Shown here piece by piece: positions 1 through 11,036 of a DNA stretch of 64,000 bases (position 1 is its first letter; each line of letters starts with the position of its first letter). The notes under the pieces are model-generated. The model worked only from the letters and a program-made list of their open reading frames with translations, was not told the DNA's origin and did not search any database. Source of the stretch: Cladosporium sp. IMV 00045. Its lineage: Eukaryota; Ascomycota; Dothideomycetes; Cladosporiales; Cladosporiaceae. The position numbers were made by a program, and so were the translations under genes. The DNA is taken from NCBI GenBank assembly GCA_001931905.2, contig MSJI02000517.1, positions 1 to 64,000 of the forward strand. Reading direction: 5' to 3'.

Positions 1-988
1 TGTGCAACTGACAATCGTGTTCGGTCGTTTCAAGCTTGAGATTCGTGACGGTGTCGTAATACTGAATGTCGTCCAGACTCTCTCTGATGGCTTCGAAAAT
101 GCGGAAACTCTTGTCCCGCTGGTAGTGGAGAGTCTTCAGGTCCGCTTCGAGAGACCCGTCCGGTGCTGTGCGGTAATCTAATGATATCGTGAGTCGTCGC
201 CACTTTGTGGGTGTTTCAGCGTACGTGACGAAGAATTTCTCGCGCTGAGACTTGTCGCGGAAGGACATGCTCAGGTTCAGAATCCATCGCTTTTGGTATT
301 CGGCTTGCAGCTCTGCTGGGTCGCTGTTCTCGTTTTCTTCGTCATTGTCGTAATCATTTCCGTCGGCCTCGCTTGCTGATTCTTTCTTGCTGGCCAGCGA
401 ATCATGCGAGGGCTTATCGCTGGGTGCGTTGGCATTTTGTCGTGCATTATTCGCCTGAGCGAGCTTCTCATCGATCGTGCCATAATTCCCTTTTGATTCT
501 TGATTTGAAATTTCCGGTGCAGATGTAGAAGGCAAAGAAACCGGTTTGGGCGACTTCTGCCTTTTGAACGGAACCGCACTCCATCCTCGCCTGTGCGCAC
601 TCCCCGTCGCCCGCTTGTCCTCCTCAGTCGCCGGAACCTCCTCAAGCTTGCCTCTCTTCTCACTCTCGCTCCTCTTCAAAGTCTGCTGTCTGGGCAGACT
701 CGCAATAGCCCTCTTTGAATTCTTCGGCCGCAGTTCCGGATTACTCGACCGCCGCCTCAACAAAGGCGGTACTCCCTCTTGCCTCTCCTGTGCCCGTGCC
801 GCAATCTCTGGCAACTCATGATGTTGTCTCCGCAAACCCTTCCTCAGCGAGTTGAGAATCGACCTTCTCCGGGGAAGTTTCTGCGAGACTGCTCCGTTCA
901 AAGGTGTGGGAACGGGCTCGACGGCGACCATTTCGTCTTCGGCTTCCAACTGCTGCTGGGCGTGTCTGGCGAATGGGAGTTGAGGCAT
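1..988 (-). CDS. conserved fungal hypothetical protein, C-terminal part cut by left edge
   Basis: An open frame without introns runs from an ATG at 986-988 to the window edge, giving 329 visible codons. An in-frame TGA lies about 30 bases upstream of this ATG, so the start is well placed. The N-terminal 150 residues are basic and low in complexity, with several Arg/Lys-rich patches. The middle is acidic (a run of Asp, Glu and Asn). The last visible 90 residues look like a folded domain: WILNLSMSFRDKSQREKFF, then a YAETPTKWRRLTISLDYR stretch, then RESLDDIQYYDTVTNLKLE. I recall this block as typical of an uncharacterised Pezizomycotina family but cannot name a function. The basic N-terminus hints at a nuclear protein, which is inference only. 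The stop codon lies outside the window. Confidence 0.75.
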   Translation of the reverse strand, partial: MPQLPFARHAQQQLEAEDEMVAVEPVPTPLNGAVSQKLPRRRSILNSLRKGLRRQHHELPEIAARAQERQEGVPPLLRRRSSNPELRPKNSKRAIASLPRQQTLKRSESEKRGKLEEVPATEEDKRATGSAHRRGWSAVPFKRQKSPKPVSLPSTSAPEISNQESKGNYGTIDEKLAQANNARQNANAPSDKPSHDSLASKKESASEADGNDYDNDEENENSDPAELQAEYQKRWILNLSMSFRDKSQREKFFVTYAETPTKWRRLTISLDYRTAPDGSLEADLKTLHYQRDKSFRIFEAIRESLDDIQYYDTVTNLKLETTEHDCQLH

Positions 989-1589
989 CGCTGCGACGGA
1001 GCTCGCAGCGGCCACTCACAGGACAAGCCTGAGAGTCGTGTATTCTCGTACCCAAGAGCGGTTGTATTATGGGCTGTCCTCCTGTGCGAATGCAGCTTGC
1101 TGGACAAAGGCCGTCGGGAGGTGGGATCCGGTGCTACGATAATCGAAAAGTGTATGCAGTGAGCGACTTGTTTGGTGGTTAGGGCGGCGCGCGAGGCTGA
1201 TCTGTACGACTTGGTATGCGGGGATCCATAGGATTGTCGCGCCCGGCCGGAAAGGTGTGGTTGTGCAGTTTCGTGGTGCCAGTAAGCCCTGATACGAGAC
1301 GGGTGATGTCGCAGGGAGATGTGTGGTTCCAGGGGAGAGGATTGAGGGGCCACGTGACTAGAGGAACATGTATGCAGGTAGCAGGTGACTGGTAAGGATA
1401 ATGGTACCTGAGGGGTGGTATTATCGTTGGTAGCGTGGTATTGGTGGTGATGGTAGTGCGACTCAGGCAGTGCTCCGGTGTTCGGGCTGAGGCAGACGGC
1501 GCGGATGTCTCAACGCGGGCTGGACTTGTCTGGGCGCTTGCGGCGGTGAGGTCTGCCTGGGGTCTGGCCAATGAAAGTGGCAGTTTGGG

Positions 1590-1632
<43 letters not shown>

Positions 1633-4436
1633 GGCGGGGGAGCAGCAGGATGAAGGGAGATCAGGGATCTAGCTGGCACGACAGCCGTGTGTGAACGGTC
1701 GCAAGGCTGGCATTACAACAGTAGTGGTAATAATGCCTATCAATGTGTGATTGTGACGGCCGAGCTGAGCTGACATGTGTCTCGTGTCACGCCTCAGCCG
1801 TGGGAAAGAGAGAAAGAGGAATATGAGGGGAGTATGGGTATGTAAGAGTGAGGCTGGGAACGACGATGATCGCTGAACCGTATGTCCTGTGTATGCGAGC
1901 AGCTGGCAGATCAGGGTTGTCATCAGCAAGGAAGACAGGTCAAGCAAGGGCTGACAGGAAGACTAGCACCAACTATAAGATACTATTATACCACAGTACC
2001 TACATATAGTCATCATCATCACCACCCTCGCTCGCGCACTCTCAAGATCTCACCCAACACGGCACGTAATAATCAGGAATCAACATCCAACAACACACGC
2101 ACGATCGCGGCGGGCGCAGATGGAGCACGCCTCGTTATCTGCAACGATCAATCAACCCATCGATCAATCGCTTGCAAGCCTAGGCAAGGCGAGGCATCCA
2201 CCGAACGCCGCTAAAAGCAAGCAAGCAATCAGCAGCTCGCCGGCGTGCAGTAATGCCATAGCCATACACTTTCTAGTCCACAGGACCCGTTCGTCTAGTT
2301 GCGCCGGGCCATGGGTTTTTTCCTTTGGGTATCAACCCGCCCGCGGCCGGCGTTCTTCCACTAGCCATTTGACTGGTGACACGACGGTTCCGCGCTCGTT
2401 TTCGATGCATGCTTTGCATGATACAGTAGTCGTCTTATTCCATGTATGCAGCATGCAGGGTGAGAGAACAGAGAGAACAGAGAGAGCAAGAGAGAAGAGA
2501 AGCAAGCCTCGCGCAGGCGAAAACGAGTTCTAGTCGTCGCCTGACCTATCTAGAGGAATCCGACCCGTTGATGCCTGACCTTGGGGATGTATATGCCGAA
2601 TGTACATACCCGAGAGGAATGCCTACCTTCATGTATGTGAGAAAGTGAGGCGCTAGCTCTACGCCAGCCAACAATGTGCCAGTCACCAGTTCAGTTCACC
2701 GGCGGCAGCCCCAACACGTTGGCTCATCTATCGCTCTGCATGTGCTCCATGCAAAATGCAATAACACCAACACGCCAGAAAAGATCCAGCAGGAACATGT
2801 TTCCGTGCCACTGATCTACAAACCTACCCTGAGCTACTCTGACATCTAACAAAAACCGCTTCTCAGCTAACAAACTAACCCATGCAAATAATCCTCGCAC
2901 TCGCATCAAACTAGCAAATAGTATTTCCCTCGCTCCTCTCAATCGCCCCACGCAACAGCTGTTCGCCGCGAAGCCTCCACCAGCCCGAACATCGACCACG
3001 AACCCAATCCTAATCCAATGCGAGTCACACGCAGCGAAAGAAGAAGTGGGTAACGTTAGAGGCACATGCAGCTTGACGGAGTTCGACCTTTGTTGTCAGG
3101 GTAGCCGTACTGCATTCATGTTATTCCCAGCTGGACGATGATGACGCCGCCGCCGCCGGCCGCTCAGCACAGCCAGCCTCCGTCTAGCACAAGGCGGAAA
3201 ACTCGACCCATCCATCTACGCCGGTCCCGAGAGGCGTCGTCGCGTCCATCCATCCACAGTACAGTGCTAGTCAGAAGGATGTGGGAGTGCAGCGTACATG
3301 TAAGCCCACGCCATCCGATTCGCACGACAGTAGTCTACTGTCTACGTCAAAACATCCTGCATGCACCCACCCGCCTGAATCTGATTGATGAAAGAAACAC
3401 GGAAAAGAAGACGTGTCGAATTGTGGCGTACCTGCCCTAGAAGGAAGGATTGCAGTGATCCTTAAGCCCACGGCGTCCACACAGGACTGCAGCCGGGGAA
3501 GCGAGCTGCGTACATACGGGTGGTATAGCCATGCATTGTATGCATTATTGTTGCTTCGCCTCGTGCGCGTGCATGCATACAGGCGCGCGCTAGAAGTGGA
3601 AAAAGAAGGAAGAAAGGAAACAGAAGCAGAATCGAAGATACCCAACCCTCTCCATCTGCTTCCGCCTCGTTTCTCATACTTATTGCATTGCATAACGCAT
3701 GTGTTTCAACTTTACTTGCGCATTCTTGCGAAACGAGACGGCAGACAAGCAAGCAAGCAATCAATCAATCGGTAGAAGGAGCTCTGCAAACTTGCAGCAG
3801 TTCACGTGCCATTGGCGGCGGACTGTACGCCTGCCCTGTACATCTCGATACGGCGCGGTTTGCCGTGCGGCCGCCTCATGGGCCAACACCGAGGTCTAGT
3901 AGAGCCGAACCAACTGGCACATATTGAGGATCCCACAGCTTCCTAGATCGCATAGTGATGGTTGAGCCGAGGGGCCGAGATCGTCATCGGACGTCTTGTG
4001 GTGGTCGGCTTAGGCGGGCCGTGGTTCGTTGTGGGTTGAGTGATGGTGTAGTTGGGTTCTGCTACTATGATGGACTACTGATTTTCCTGGGTGCTGACTG
4101 CTGGCTGTTATGGGGATTGAGGTCATAGATCGTAGAAGTCGTGATGATTGTTTGGTCCTGGCTTTTGATGGAGATGTTAGCTTTGGGCTCTTAACGATGC
4201 ATTATATCCTTTCGCGAAAGATGTTGTGTTAAGTGCGTTTATGAGGTCAGACAGGCCTTTGGATATTCCTTCATCGGAAATGTAGGATTTCAACAACGTT
4301 TCAAATTTTGTTCATCATTCAAAAAACGACAACTTTTCAGGAACCGACGGGCAGAATCAACAGGGAGAGAGTACGTACCATTTTCAAATGCAAACATGCA
4401 GTGCAAGCCATGAGACCAAAAGCATTGGCGAGCCTC
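989..4436. other. 3.4 kb gene-free region with simple repeats
   Basis: Only short, mutually overlapping frames without recognisable domains occur here, on both strands. The stretch holds a (TG)n microsatellite at 1591-1629, a purine-rich GAGA-type tract near 2461-2505, and CAT/CAC triplet runs near 2010-2025. Part of it must be the promoter and leader of the leftward gene ending at 988. No RNA gene or transposon was recognised. Confidence 0.55.
1591..1629. repeat. (TG)n dinucleotide microsatellite
   Basis: About 20 uninterrupted TG units. It lies some 600 bases upstream of the leftward gene start at 988, in non-coding DNA. Confidence 0.95.
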
Positions 4437-5371
4437 TCACTTCAGCACAGCAACGTGCACACAAAAGCCACTTCCTTCACCGAGAGCATCGCCGAGCAGC
4501 TCAGACGGCAGCCGCCAGACGTGAAACGAGCGCATGAACACCTCAGCCCACTCCTCGAAAACATCAGGCTGACGCAAATGCTGCGCGACAACGCACATGG
4601 TGGGCTGTGTGGTGCCGGCGGCGTCCGAGGATCGCTGGCGCGCTCGGCAAATATCGGCGCAGGCTTGTGTGAAGGGCTCGATGAGGGCGTAGTTGTAGAT
4701 GCAGTCGCAGGCCAACACGACGTCTACTCCGTCTGGGAATGCGTTGGCGTTGAGGAACGGGAGGATGGCGTCCGTCTCCCAGTCTAGCGCTTCGATTGAG
4801 ATGTTGCCGCCGCCATTGTCGGAGGCTTTGGGTCTGGCCTTTTTCGACGACTGTTTCGTCCCTTTCCCGGTGTGCGTGGTGATGTTCGCTGCCACGTTTT
4901 CTTTCAACAACTTGAGAGTGTATTGCTGATCCGTCAAAAGCACTCGCTCGACGTGAGGCGCGACAACACATCCTACCAGTCCTGAGATGCCGGATCCAAG
5001 CTCGAGCACTGTCGTGGTCGCGCCGAGGACGTTGTGTTTGAACAACACGTTGTCGGGCGATGAAAGCCATTGGGCAAACCGGACCGACGTCGCCCAGACT
5101 GCGGCGCCAGTCGTTCCTCCACCGCGATTCGATTGAAGTAGGCCCGGGGACTGCGTGAGGGTGAAGTCTCGTCCTTCGATTATGAGGTCGACGGAAGCGG
5201 CTTTAGGGTCTAGCATACCAAGGTCACCCGAGTTTGTGGCCTGCGAGAAGAGATCGAAGGTTTCTGTGGGAGGTGTGTCAGCTGGTTATACTGTCTGTAG
5301 GAAGGGGGCCGAGTGATACCTTCAGATGCATCTTCAACCTTTTCGCCCAAGAGAGGGGAGAGGTTCTCCAT
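4437..5371 (-). CDS. lysine N-methyltransferase, Rkm5-like
   Basis: Two exons: 5320-5371 and 4437-5263, intron 5264-5319 (56 bp, gtatca...cacag), giving 292 aa. The first exon supplies MENLSPLLGEKVEDASE and joins in frame to ETFDLFSQATNSG. The protein is a class I SAM-dependent methyltransferase of the family-16 seven-beta-strand type. The SAM loop reads VLELGSGISGLVG, preceded by a TGAAVWATSVRFAQWL segment typical of protein lysine methyltransferases of this group. A later LACDCIYNYALIEPF segment is the post-strand-4 motif. The order of motifs and length resemble yeast Rkm5, which methylates ribosomal protein uL1; assignment to Rkm5 rather than another family-16 enzyme is from memory of the family and not certain. 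It is divergent from the V-ATPase subunit F gene, with 469 bp between the start codons. Confidence 0.8.
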
Positions 5372-5840
5372 TGTGTCGACTTTCCTAGAGGCCTTACCTA
5401 GCTATTCCAGTTAGTATCAGTGCTACGGGAGCACTTGGAGAGATTCGTAGATATTTCCATCAGATATCTCTTGACACACTCGCGGCCAATGGCTTCGATA
5501 CTGAATAAGGCCAGTCTCTTCTTGACTCCAAGCAGATCCCGGATCCTCCTGAGACACTTGACAAGAGCTCACTCAAGCCATCACAATGGCTTGAAATAGA
5601 GCTCTTCAACAAGAAGAGGTCTCAATTCTCATCTCATAGCCGTGTTGGCAAGTAGAGAAAATCAACACCGTCCCTCTGCGTGTGAGCAGTTTTTACCCTT
5701 CCTCTCTCGGCAACATCCGCTCCGAGGACTGGAGCTGGCTTCAGAGCGACGTCAGGCCCCAACTGCCAGCAAGGCGAGAGGGCAACGAACGAGCAGCAAA
5801 GCAATCTCGATCTCTTGCTATTCGCTCGCACAATCTCAAC
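5372..5840. promoter_or_regulatory. shared divergent promoter region, Rkm5-like / Vma7
   Basis: 469 bp separates two divergent start codons. There is no convincing open frame. Pyrimidine-rich leader sequence precedes the Vma7 ATG. No specific operator could be named. Confidence 0.5.
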
Positions 5841-6408
5841 ATGGCTTTACCTCAAGCAGCATACAAAGACCGCCAGTTCCTCGCGGTGATCGGAGATGAG
5901 GTTCGCGACTTGTACTTGCCTGGTGGAATCCAGACGCTCGTACTAACATGCTCTAGGACTCCGTGACTGGCATCCTGCTGGCGGGTGTTGGCGTAAGTCA
6001 TGATTCCTACAGGACAGCACTGTGGTTCTAGAAACTGACTGTGTACTCAAAGCATGTCACCGAACCCCCAGAGTCGCAGAAGAACTACCTCGTCGTAGAC
6101 GGCAAAACCGACGATGCAACTATCGAGGAGGCTTTCGACCAGTTCACTAGGCAGAGGAAGGATATTGCTATTGTGCTTATCAATCAACACGTACGTCGGA
6201 ACCAAGCTTCGAGCACCTGGTGGTGGAGGATAATCACTGGCAAGACGGTGGCTGATGTACAACACAGATTGCCGAGCGCATAAGACCCCGCGTCGACCAG
6301 TACAACGAGGCATTCCCCAGCTTGCTCGAGATCCCTTCGAAGGACCACCCTTACGACCCGGAGAAGGACAGTGTTATGAAGAGAGTTAGGAAGCTGTTTG
6401 GCGAGTAG
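5841..6408 (+). CDS. VMA7: V-type proton ATPase subunit F
   Basis: Four exons: 5841-5900, 5957-5992, 6053-6190 and 6268-6408; introns of 56, 60 and 77 bp all carry GT-AG ends and sit between codons. The product is 124 aa, the usual size for this subunit. It starts [20 protein letters not shown], continues [12 protein letters not shown], then the [19 protein letters not shown] block, AIVLINQH, and [11 protein letters not shown], ending in RKLFGE. These blocks follow the conserved order of eukaryotic subunit F, which is part of the central rotor stalk of the V1 sector and acts at the vacuolar membrane. The reading is complete and undamaged. The tiny 36-base second exon explains why no single long frame marks this gene. 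Confidence 0.96.
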
Positions 6409-6851
6409 AGAGGCGGTGTAGTCGGCAAAAGAGTGCTGCCTGGAATTGGCTCGCGATAGAGGGCAGAGTCACATATTGCAATCACGAGAGGTACACGCGA
6501 AGACCAGATGAGGAAGGACGTGCCTCCAAAAGTGGAAGTGAGCTAAGGGGAAAGTGTAGAAAAGCTTCGGCTGGCAGTATAGACAGGATACCCAGAGACG
6601 CCGAATGACTTTAAATATATGGACAAGGAAACATGAGACATTACGCCGTAAACTACAAGCCATCAGACCTCTCATTCTGCACATCCACCTCTATCTGCGC
6701 AAGCGACAGCGAAAGTAAAATGCTCAAACTATAACGCTCAGGTCATGCTTTGAAGAGAAGTGAAAAGAGGACGCCATCTTCGTCAACATCTCCATTCGCG
6801 ATATCCGCGGCAACTGTTCTGCCGCTCGTGCCTGCTGCTACTCCTGCCAAT
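6409..6851. other. convergent intergenic spacer
   Basis: 443 bp between the 3' ends of Vma7 (rightward) and the NPC2-type gene (leftward). It should hold both 3' untranslated regions. Nothing else is visible. Confidence 0.5.
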
Positions 6852-7484
6852 CTAGATGTCGATCTTGTACTTGGTCTTGAGGCTCTGCTTGTAGTCGGCC
6901 TTGAAGTTGTCCACAACATTGACGGAGCCGTCGCGGCTGAACTGCACGGTGGCCGTGAGGCAGGTGACGGCCTTGTCGTCCTTGGTCTTGACGTCCGCGA
7001 GCACCGTGTACTTGCCCGGCGGGATCTGCTTGGGCAGCTCGACCTTCTTGGTCAACTCGGTCTCGCCCTTCTTGATCGGGCACTCGAGGTCCACCTCCTT
7101 GACAGTGTTGCACAGGTCCGCGTCTTGCTTAATGATCGTGATCAGCCCGTACTTGACTTGCAGGTGGATCTTGGCCCCTTCGCCGACATCTTCGGCAAGG
7201 TCGCCTTTGGCGGTGATGCTGAGGGTTGTGCCGCTGTGAGATTTGGTTAGATCATGAGTATAGAAGAGCTGTAGGATATCGAGAACTTACGCCTGAGGCG
7301 GGTTGGGGTTGAGGTCGACGCTCTTGATGGTCAGAATATCGTCTTTGGGGTTGGCGCAGTGTTGCAGAGGGTTATCGCCAGGAACGGAGAGCGAGTCGTC
7401 GAAGGTCACCGCCTCGGAGCTGCCGAAGAGGGAGCCGGCCGAGGCCGTGGCGAGGAGAGCAGATGCGATGGTGAGCAGCTTCAT
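6852..7484 (-). CDS. NPC2: ML-domain lipid transfer protein, NPC2 / PG-PI transfer protein type
   Basis: Two exons: 7291-7484 and 6852-7233, intron 7234-7290 (57 bp), 191 aa. A signal peptide MKLLTIASALLATASA is followed by a short propeptide-like stretch and then the ML domain. Conserved features are DNPLQHC near residue 43, DILTIKSVDLNPNPP, the DLCNTVKEVDLECPIKKGE block with its Cys pair, QIPPGKYTVLADVKT, and AVTCLTATVQF. These are the hallmarks of fungal phosphatidylglycerol/phosphatidylinositol transfer proteins, homologous to NPC2, which carry sterols or phospholipids in the vacuolar lumen or secretory path. The start at 7484 is chosen because it begins the signal peptide; a longer upstream frame lacks any. 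It converges on Vma7. Confidence 0.93.
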
Positions 7485-7949
7485 GGTTGTAGTGTGTTTG
7501 TGTATAGGTGTTGTACAGGAAAGAGAGTGGCGTTCGCGCAAGCTCTCGCAGATGTATGCCCGGGTTGTGCCTTGATGGCTGGTACCGATGAGGTAGATAG
7601 CGCCCAAGCGCCTGTCTCTCCACAGGCGTCACGAGTCGGCCCATCTCCACACGCCACGCGGGCTGGATCTCGACATCTCGAAAGCGAAGATAAACAAAGT
7701 GGCTGTGCTGGTGGCAATTGCAGGTTGACATGGGATTTGATTTGAACAGTAATTTTATCAAATACATACTGACCATGCAAATACATACTGACCATGATCT
7801 GATCGTCTGTAGATGCACCCTCTATGGCCACTGTGAAATGCCCAAGGTCCAATACAATAATGTACTTCCGCTATTGCAAGTCTGACAAACAGCAACGTCA
7901 ACATCTCCATCAGTTTTGTGATATGAAGGTAGATGCTCCAATCTTTCCA
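7485..7949. other. intergenic, NPC2-type gene promoter side
   Basis: 465 bp without a supported gene. It contains the leader of the leftward NPC2-type gene and two nearby copies of a short sequence containing aaatacatactgaccatg (about 7758-7796). The degraded hydrolase 3' end may extend into it but is unreadable here. Confidence 0.45.
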
Positions 7950-8489
7950 CTGTATGCAACAGATACAACTCGTCCTCTAGTCAGCTTTGCCAGTTTGGTG
8001 GTCGCAGGGCGTGAGTAGCTTGGGCTGCCGGCGCTGAAATCATATTTAGCAGAGTAACGAAGGAGCATATTGGGTTGATCCTTACTAGAAGGCACCACCG
8101 TGTGCATATAAAATAGTCACATCGTTATCCGCGTCAGCACATAACCTCTCAAAGATGCGCTCGTCATCCGTGAGTTACGCCTGTGGGGCGATGACTTCTT
8201 TCTGCTGGCCAATCCATTCGAACGATATTTCGTTGTCAGCTGTTGGCATGGGAAGATGGACGACAGTCAACGGGCTCAGGTCGAGCACGACTTGTTGCAA
8301 AATATCAGGTAGGTTTGTGCTGATCTCAGCTGTTCGAAAGGAGTCCTGACTGATCCAGACACCTCCTCGAGCCGGAGCACGGGTTGAGATTCGCTCTTGC
8401 GTCTTTCGAACTCCTAACAGTGCACGTCGTGCGTTGAATAGCTCCTGGGCCTTCTTTACCAATGCCCGTTGTTCTTTCATGGTCGTCAT
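7950..8489 (-). pseudogene. decayed alpha/beta hydrolase (alpha/beta hydrolase_3 type), 3' half lost
   Basis: Reading leftward from the ATG at 8487-8489 gives 104 codons to a TAA at 8175-8177. The same frame continues past that stop with LTDDERIFERL and then ILYAHGGAF, the oxyanion-hole HGG motif of hormone-sensitive-lipase-type hydrolases. A well-formed intron (8034-8085, gtaagg...tttcag) then joins TA|C (Tyr) to AGSPSYSRPATTKLAKLT and GRVVSVAY, the block that follows HGG in this family. At the next expected splice point the sequence reads CAG|TGG where a donor would need GTGG, and beyond it no recognisable family sequence (nucleophile GxSxG, catalytic Asp/His) follows. So the gene carries a Gln-to-stop type lesion, a probable lost base at a splice site, and truncation. 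Functional expression is unlikely. Confidence 0.8.
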
Positions 8490-9645
8490 TCTGATCCAGC
8501 TGGCTCAGCCGAAGCCGTAGCGACGATGTAAGACCTGAAGTGGCAGTAGAAGGATTGTATCGATTATGTCGTATTATCTCAAGAGCCAAAGGAGAGAACA
8601 TGGATGACATGCAAGATATTACCTTGAGTAGCTGAAGTACAAAGAGAAGTCGATGCAACCTCATGCAAGTCTCAGCTCGTGCTTATTAATTACTTGGTAA
8701 GCTTTACTGGCCAAACTCAGTGTACCTTGTTGTATGTTACTGCAATGTGAACCTTTTCGCCACTCGTGCATGATATATATCAATTCAAAGGTAGACGTAC
8801 TGCCTCTGTTGGACGAGGGCGGGTTGATCAATGATACCAAAAGTGCAGGTTCCGAGCACTGAGACCTGCTCTCGGTGGCAAGCAGATTGACCAGAGATCT
8901 CGAATGACGAAGAAAGACTAGCTGATGTTTGTCGACATGCTCGAAGGATCTCAGGCCTGTGGATTTGACGATATTACTCGGAAACAGGTTGGTTCAGTCT
9001 CATCTTGTGGCAAAGTCTCCTGACATCGATGTCGACGCTGTAAATATTTGCCTGTGTTAAGCTTGCACCACTGTTCGCAGAATTGTTGAACAACAAAAGA
9101 GGTCCTGGTGACAAGAGAAAGGTCTTCATAAAGAGTAGAGCCTGTTTGATTCTGTTGAACCAGAGCCAAGGTATCCATCAAGCACCACAAAAACGAGAAT
9201 TGGCATTCCGAAACGCACTTCTTCCGTCTCAAGAGGCAGGTGCAAGCACTTTTGCTGGGGTTCGACAATGACAAAAAGTAAGTCGATCGCAAACCCCGTA
9301 TGAACGATTTTGACATGATAGACGTCGACATACTTTCTTCCGGATAATGGCTCGACCTTCCCCGCTCTGGGCGGCCCCAATGTTCAAACGTGGGCCTGGG
9401 GCAATTGTTCCACCACGACATCACCACACGAATACTTACCCTACGCCTCGTGGCTTTCTCGCATATACCCAATCTCTCAACATTGCCCTATCTCATCCGT
9501 GACGTGTAGCTACTTTTTCTCTGTACCCAAGGTTTGTTCTGTACTGATACTTCTTCTTGTTTCATCACTACCTTTACCTCTCCTTCCTGCATCCATCTAG
9601 CCCTCGAGAACCTACCTACAACTCCACCAATCATCAGTTCTTGAT
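8490..9645. other. intergenic region, no firm gene
   Basis: 1.15 kb. Overlapping leftward frames of 173 and 84 codons lie at 8951-9472 and 9126-9380, but neither shows a domain, and they share the same DNA in different phases. The right end is the pyrimidine-rich leader of the dehydrogenase gene that starts at 9646. Confidence 0.45.
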
Positions 9646-10892
9646 ATGGCCAAATTCGAGCCGCCGCAGCCTAATCCGGCTCTCTTCACTAATGAGCATC
9701 ATGAGATCTTTATGGGCCCTTCGCCTGAGCTGGACCCAAAACCGAACGAGTGCATCGTGCATGTAAGATGCAACGGAATCTGCGGGTAAGCTCGTCCGCC
9801 ACTCGAAGCCTACCGCCCATACACCATCCTGACTACCGCTCTTCCTCAGCTCCGACGTTCACTTTTGGCATACAGGCCGCATTGGAAGCCTGGAAGTTCA
9901 ATCCCAACACTGTCTCGGCCACGAAGCCGCCGGTGAGGTTGTCTGGGCTGGCTCCGAGGTCACTCACCTTCAACCTGGCGACCGCGTTTCCATTGAGCCC
10001 GGCCTTCCTTGTGGCCGCTGTTTTGAATGTACCAGCGGTAGCTACAACCTCTGCCTTGATGTCAAGTTTTCCGGCGTTCCGCCCCATGCCGGCAGCATGA
10101 GGCGCTATCACGCGCACCATGCGGATTACTTGCATAAGATGCCTGACCAATTGAGCTATGCGGATGGTGCGTTGCTGGAGCCTTTGAGTGTTTCTTTGAG
10201 AGGCTTCGAGCGTGGACCGTTGAAGTTGGGAGAAGCTGGGGTCGTCTTCGGAGCTGGGCCTATTGGACTTATCTCACTAGCAATCGCGAAGGCGTCCGGA
10301 GCATGCCCTCTTATCATCACAGACTTGGATCGTGGTCGCTTGGACTTTGCAGAGAGGTTCGTTCCTGGAGCCGTGGGAATCCAAGTGGACTTGAGCAAGT
10401 CGCCGGAGGAGATGGCCACCGTCGTTAAGGAGGTCGTTCGCGACCAGGGTGGCGATGTGCCTAGGGTTGTCTTTGAATGTACGGGTGTTCAAAGTAGCGT
10501 TATCGCTGCTTCGTTCGTGCCGAGACCAGGTGGTGAGGTTATTGTCATTGGTGTTGGAAAGTCGATTATGAATGAGCTGCCGTTTATGCATCTGTCCATG
10601 GCAGAGGTGAGTTGCCCAGGCTTCTTAATTCCACAAGATGGTTTGACTGACATATGTCCAGGTCGACCTAAAGTTCATCAACCGATACAACCATTCTTGG
10701 CCCACAGCAATGCGCCTCCTAGCACATGGCGTTCTCGACCTTAAGCCCTTGATCACCCACCGTTACCCGCTCGAGAAGGCTGATGAGGCTCTCAAGGCTT
10801 CAGCAGACCGAACCACAGGCTCAATCAAGATTCATATCGAAGATGGAGACGCCCAACAACTTGGCGGTGGTAAAGTACTCAACCGCGTCTAG
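9646..10892 (+). CDS. zinc alcohol dehydrogenase, L-arabinitol 4-dehydrogenase-like
   Basis: Three exons: 9646-9785, 9850-10606 and 10662-10892 (introns 64 and 55 bp), 375 aa. It is a medium-chain dehydrogenase. The catalytic zinc ligands fall in NGICGSDVHFW (Cys47) and LGHEAAGEVV (His71, Glu72). Four structural-zinc cysteines sit at about 101, 104, 107 and 115 (PCGRCFECTSGSYNLC). The Rossmann loop is VVFGAGPIGLIS, followed by ITDLDRGRL, which places an Asp where NAD rather than NADP is preferred. The fold order, RRYHAHH segment and C-terminal INRYNHSWPTAMRLL match fungal L-arabinitol/xylitol/sorbitol dehydrogenases of pentose catabolism. The exact polyol cannot be fixed: the FSGVPPHAGSMRRY loop differs from the textbook LadA sequence as I remember it. 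The gene is intact. Confidence 0.87.
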
Positions 10893-11036
10893 CTCCCTTC
10901 TAGTGGAAAGAAATAGAGAAGTAATAATGTACATTGATTGAGGACTTCTCTTGTAACTACCTAAGCACTTTTGTATTTTCTTTGACTCATGTATGTCCAC
11001 CATGGTGTATCAAAAGACCGGACCTCGTGGAAACTA

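Noticed and set aside
8951..9472. 173-codon leftward frame
   Set aside because: Mixed composition with many Cys and Arg, no signal or domain, and an overlapping alternative frame at 9126-9380; neither can be preferred.
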